Shown piece after piece: positions 62,352-64,000 of a stretch of DNA of 64,000 bases. The notes under the pieces were generated by a model. It ran no database searches. It worked only from the letters and a program-made list of their open reading frames with translations, and was not told the DNA's origin. Within the stretch, counting starts at the first letter, position 1. Every line of letters begins with the position of its first letter. Origin of the DNA: Actinomucor elegans. Taxonomy: Eukaryota; Mucoromycota; Mucoromycetes; Mucorales; Mucoraceae. The translations under genes and the position numbers were made by a program. The DNA is taken from the NCBI GenBank assembly GCA_026027325.1, contig JAMSLZ010000004.1:620001-684000 (forward strand), read 5' to 3'.

Positions 62352-63434
62352 TTATTTCGTTTTTTTTGTATTTTTCTTAGAGCGTGGTTTACGCTTATTG
62401 GAATCCGCTTCTTTGGAACGATTGTCAGATCCAGCCTCCTCATCTTCACCAACGTCAGGTTGAACCGTAATGGCTTTTCTTTTCGTTGATGAGCGAGCAG
62501 AATGTAGATCCAACAAGCTAGCAATTGGAGATGCAAGACCAACTGGAGCAACAGAAGTAGCTAGACGATCAACAAGGATATGCTGATTATCCACACTATT
62601 TGCATAACAAGCATATTAATAAAGATATAAAAACAGAAATAAAAAAGCATCTAACCTGAAGAACGATTCAATCTCATTGTCTTCAACAGATTCTTGATTT
62701 TGTTGACTTTCACCTTCTTCAGCAGAATTACTTCTGGTACGTACAGTCTTCTTGTTTTTGAGTGCTTCAGATAAAAGTAACTTGGCAGCCCACATCTCTA
62801 CACAGAGATGCAGATGCAAGCCCACATCTAAAGCACGTTTCTCCAAAAGCAAAGCATAACGTTCTTGAATGCTGGTATCCTCTTCGCCAATTTCACTCCA
62901 AGTTTTACCAACAATATTTATATTTGCCCTTTCCATGTCTTTCAAGACATCTCTTGCCAAGTATTTCAACGTATTGTATTGCGGTTGAACATCATCATCG
63001 GTCAGTTCATTTTGTTGGCCTTTTATATACTTGAGGTGTTTCAAGAGGGCATACAACCTTAATGGTGCAGAAGGGGTGACATTTGTCTTGGTTGCCTTTT
63101 GTTGATAACGCACTTTTGCTTCTTCTAGCACTTTTGGGATTGACCGTTTACTACGTAAATTAGGATTCAAAGCATTTGCAATTGCTTCTCGTTCAGCTAT
63201 ATATGACAAGCTAAGAGGTTAATAAAACTGAATGTAGTAACATGCTTCAGATATGATTGTACCATCGTCAAGTGCTTGTTCAATTTCTTCGTTAGTTGAA
63301 ACCCTCGAAGCTTCTCGAGGAAATAGAGGTGCTAATATTTGGATCAAATCTTGAATTAAACGACGGTTGATTAAGATTTCTTGTTCAATCTTCTCAAAGT
63401 AGACGCTCCAATTATTGTTGTTGTTGTTTGACAT
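62352..63434 (-). CDS. CACTA C' accessory protein (three exons), unknown function
   Basis: This is the same gene as 23929-25011 with the same total span (1083 bp). Exons are 63434-63263, 63196-62656 and 62595-62352. By eye the proteins differ at one position (VSTNEE here, VSSNEE in C). It is intact, so two complete copies of this accessory gene and a third in element D lie in the window. Confidence 0.85.
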
Positions 63435-63839
63435 AGCTATAAAGTGAATATATTATAAAGAAAAGTGATTGAATGATTTGAGCTATTTAACTGTTTTATA
63501 AGCGTACTTTACCATTTATCCATTAGTAATCCTTACTAATGTCCAAAGAGCTTTCTGGAAAGTAAGCTTACTGACAGGTATGACTGACTTGGTAAGGAAT
63601 TAGCTTGATTAGAAATCATAAGGATCCATTAAAATGTATTCGATATCTGAATAATCTGGAAGGCTGAGTAATATGAAAAGCTGATTAGTTCAAAGGATTC
63701 AACAGCCTAAAACAATGAATTACCATTGAGAACTCTGTCAATTGTAGACCAAGCAAACGTATTTAAGACCTGCTTTTTCTAAACAACAAAACCGCTATTC
63801 ATTAATTCGATATATTTACTTGTTTTTACTTATCTTTAA

Positions 63840-64000
63840 ATGGGCAAAGTTTCCTCTTCTGCTACACCATATAAATATACTTGCGCTACTTGTTTGAGGC
63901 CATTCAAAACTGTTAAAGCTAGGAGTAATCACTATAGCCATAATCGTGATCATAGAAAACAAAGGGTCGTCCAAAGAGCAACGTTAAAAATAAAAAAAAA
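63840..64000 (+). pseudogene. CACTA C' transposase, first exon start, cut by window end
   Basis: It starts MGKVSSSATPYKYTCATC, identical to exon 1 of 20551-23523 and including the C2H2 finger. From 63976 the sequence (GAGCAACGTTAAAAATAAA) no longer matches C, which continues with CGCAAGAAGCTAGC. The last 25 bases could be a further insertion, a deletion junction or a poor contig end. Confidence 0.8.

Larger units (their letters stand above)
61048..64000. mobile_element. CACTA transposon C' (inverted copy of C, truncated by window)
   Basis: It begins with the right TIR of element C (CACTATGGCGAAAATATTGT) and follows C in reverse almost base for base. It contains the whole accessory gene and the first transposase codons. 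It diverges from C after 63975. The other end and target duplication are outside the window; the near-side flank is ATCC (61044-61047). Confidence 0.92.

Overview
The window shows no host gene that I can recognise. It is wall-to-wall transposable elements, many nested inside one another. Short 53-79 nt GT..AG introns, Ty3/Gypsy chromoviruses, APE-type LINEs, CACTA, Tc1/mariner, Harbinger and Merlin transposons and a generally AT-rich background point to a fungus. A Mucoromycota (Mucorales-like) genome is my best inference. A head-to-tail LINE array of this kind would fit pericentromeric heterochromatin, where Mucoromycotina carry Grem-LINE1 elements, but the sequence itself cannot place the locus.

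Layout. 1-2470: 3' end of Gypsy family A (+). 2471-8637: full-length Gypsy family B (-). 8638-9089: tail and 3' LTR of another A copy. 9090-11360: decayed PIF/Harbinger with transposase and Myb/SANT-like genes. 12125-15435: a mariner relic holding a TA-flanked MITE-like shell, which holds a second mariner. 15481-61047: five LINE units, all on the minus strand and head to tail (K, N, F2, R, S), inflated by later insertions. N (16170-34738) holds a small MITE and Gypsy copy A2 (18267-31763), whose pol gene is split by CACTA element C (18936-26314). F2 (34739-37060) is a diverged unit with ORF1 but no ORF2. R (37061-57207) holds CACTA element D (40104-49184), itself invaded by a Merlin/ISXO2-type transposon and a family-A solo LTR, and also the young Gypsy element E (50272-56482). 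S (57208-61047) is cut by a second, inverted copy of C (61048-64000), which runs off the window. With the inserts removed, N and R are both about 4.8 kb, which supports the model.

How the parts work. The CACTA elements carry a six-exon tnp2-type transposase and, divergently, a three-exon accessory gene conserved between the diverged C and D families. I do not recognise the accessory protein; it is the best candidate here for an undescribed system. The three Gypsy families use three different Gag-Pol layouts: fused (E), in-frame UGA (A) and +1 overlap (B). LINE ORF1 and ORF2 overlap as TAATG. Every LINE-LINE junction carries a block resembling the 5' half of a tRNA-Ala gene.

All homology calls are by eye from motifs. 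No search, alignment program or dating was run.
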